From contig CAJZFF010000126.1 in assembly GCA_915069725.1 (NCBI GenBank), forward strand, positions 1 through 6,036: a DNA stretch of 6,036 nucleotides. Direction: 5' to 3'. Shown piece by piece: positions 5,570 to 6,036 of the stretch; the stretch's first letter is position 1; each line of letters begins with the position of its first letter. Origin of the DNA: an uncultured Actinomyces sp. (GTDB lineage: Bacteria; Actinomycetota; Actinomycetes; Actinomycetales; Actinomycetaceae). The notes below the pieces were generated by a model, which was not told the origin of the DNA, searched no databases, and was given only the letters and a program-made list of their open reading frames with translations. The position numbers and the translations under genes are program-made.

Positions 5570-6036
5570 TCAGACGACCTCCACCTTGAAGGCGATGCGG
5601 CCGAAGAAGATCGTGCTGCCCTCCAGGGCGGACAGTGCCTTGTCCGGTACGGCCTCGACGGTGCGCCCGTCGCGGTACTCCACCCGCGTCCCGTTGGTGG
5701 AGTGCAGGTCGGTGACCCACACCCCGTCCAGCAGCGGGAAGATCGCCGCGTGCGTCTTGGACACCGAGCGTGTGGGATCGTCGAGAGCCACGCGCTCCGC
5801 CCCGGGGTAGGCCGAGATGTTGTCGGGGTCGCGGCCCACCACCGTGGGCTCGTGGATGAGGATCGGGTTGCCGCCCAGCAGCGGCACAAGGCGCACCGAC
5901 AGGGCCGGGGCGGCCGAGGACGCCGAGGGCAGCGACGGTGTGGCCGTCTGGGCGCTTGCGGTGGGAACCGGGGTGACAGAGGGCTGAGAGACGACGGCGG
6001 GTGCCGCGGTGCCCGCCGAGCTGCTCGCAGCGCTGC
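5570..6036 (-). CDS. FHA-domain protein, C-terminal part (5' end outside the window)
   Basis: The frame stays open from TGA at 5572-5570 to the window edge, about 154 codons. A GTG at 5896-5894 could be taken as a start, but the in-frame sequence before it continues without stops and is plainly protein-like, so it is treated as internal. Bases 5897-6036 encode a disordered Ala/Ser/Pro/Thr/Val linker (for example SQPSVTPVPTASAQTATPS). Bases about 5570-5896 encode an FHA domain with VVGRDPDN, SVSKTH (5750-5767) and STNGT (5687-5701), all canonical phosphothreonine-binding positions. It closely resembles the FHA of the RDD protein at 973-1716: both have SVSKTHA and DGV-x-VTDL-x-STNGT, suggesting a shared ancestor or ligand type. 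A Pro/Ala linker before a C-terminal FHA usually joins it to another domain, which cannot be seen here. It is convergent with the kinase operon. Confidence 0.88.
   Translation of the reverse strand, partial: SAASSSAGTAAPAVVSQPSVTPVPTASAQTATPSLPSASSAAPALSVRLVPLLGGNPILIHEPTVVGRDPDNISAYPGAERVALDDPTRSVSKTHAAIFPLLDGVWVTDLHSTNGTRVEYRDGRTVEAVPDKALSALEGSTIFFGRIAFKVEVV

Noticed and set aside
5431..5889. Alternative - strand frame overlapping the FHA gene and the hairpin
   Set aside because: Arg/Ser/Thr/Trp-rich product, out of frame with the clear FHA motifs, and it reads through the terminator hairpin.
1..6036. Mobile elements, CRISPR arrays, tRNA or rRNA genes
   Set aside because: I saw no transposase or integrase frame, no regularly spaced repeats, and no tRNA- or rRNA-like sequence; the only direct repeats are inside the large FHA coding region.

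Overview
The window is GC-rich, strongly G/C-biased at third codon positions, and carries actinobacterial-style signalling genes: a Ser/Thr kinase with an extracytoplasmic fibronectin type III (FN3) domain, several FHA proteins and an RDD membrane protein. I read it as chromosomal DNA of a high-GC Gram-positive, most likely an Actinomyces-like genus. The genus is an inference from style, not from a marker gene.

Layout from left to right. Bases 1-247 hold the C-terminal coiled-coil tail of an ABC-F type ATPase on the + strand. A short gap separates it from a convergent, unrecognised 181-residue gene on the - strand (360-905, GTG start with a good Shine-Dalgarno). A compact 67-bp divergent region (906-972) leads into a tight three-gene + strand operon. 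Its genes are an RDD membrane protein fused to a C-terminal FHA domain (973-1716), a 719-residue protein with an N-terminal globular domain, a long acidic low-complexity linker, a zinc ribbon and a terminal FHA domain (1728-3887), and a single-pass membrane Ser/Thr kinase with an external FN3-like domain (3887-5365). The second and third genes overlap by one base (TGATG). A perfect 14-bp GC hairpin (5510-5543) lies between the kinase gene and a convergent - strand gene (5570-6036, 5' end outside the window) that ends in another canonical FHA domain after a Ala/Pro/Ser/Thr-rich linker.

Together this looks like a phospho-signalling module. A membrane kinase senses something outside through FN3 and phosphorylates threonines, and up to three FHA domains (phosphothreonine readers), one tied directly to the membrane by an RDD domain, assemble on them. 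The large FHA protein contains two near-identical copies of a GDHDGQTIN motif 70 residues apart and a tandem RRxS block, both plausible but unproven phospho-acceptor or docking sites. The kinase has all catalytic residues, but its activation segment contains no threonine. The parts are known families; the specific combination, the motif repeats and the unrecognised N-terminal domain are what deserve a second look.
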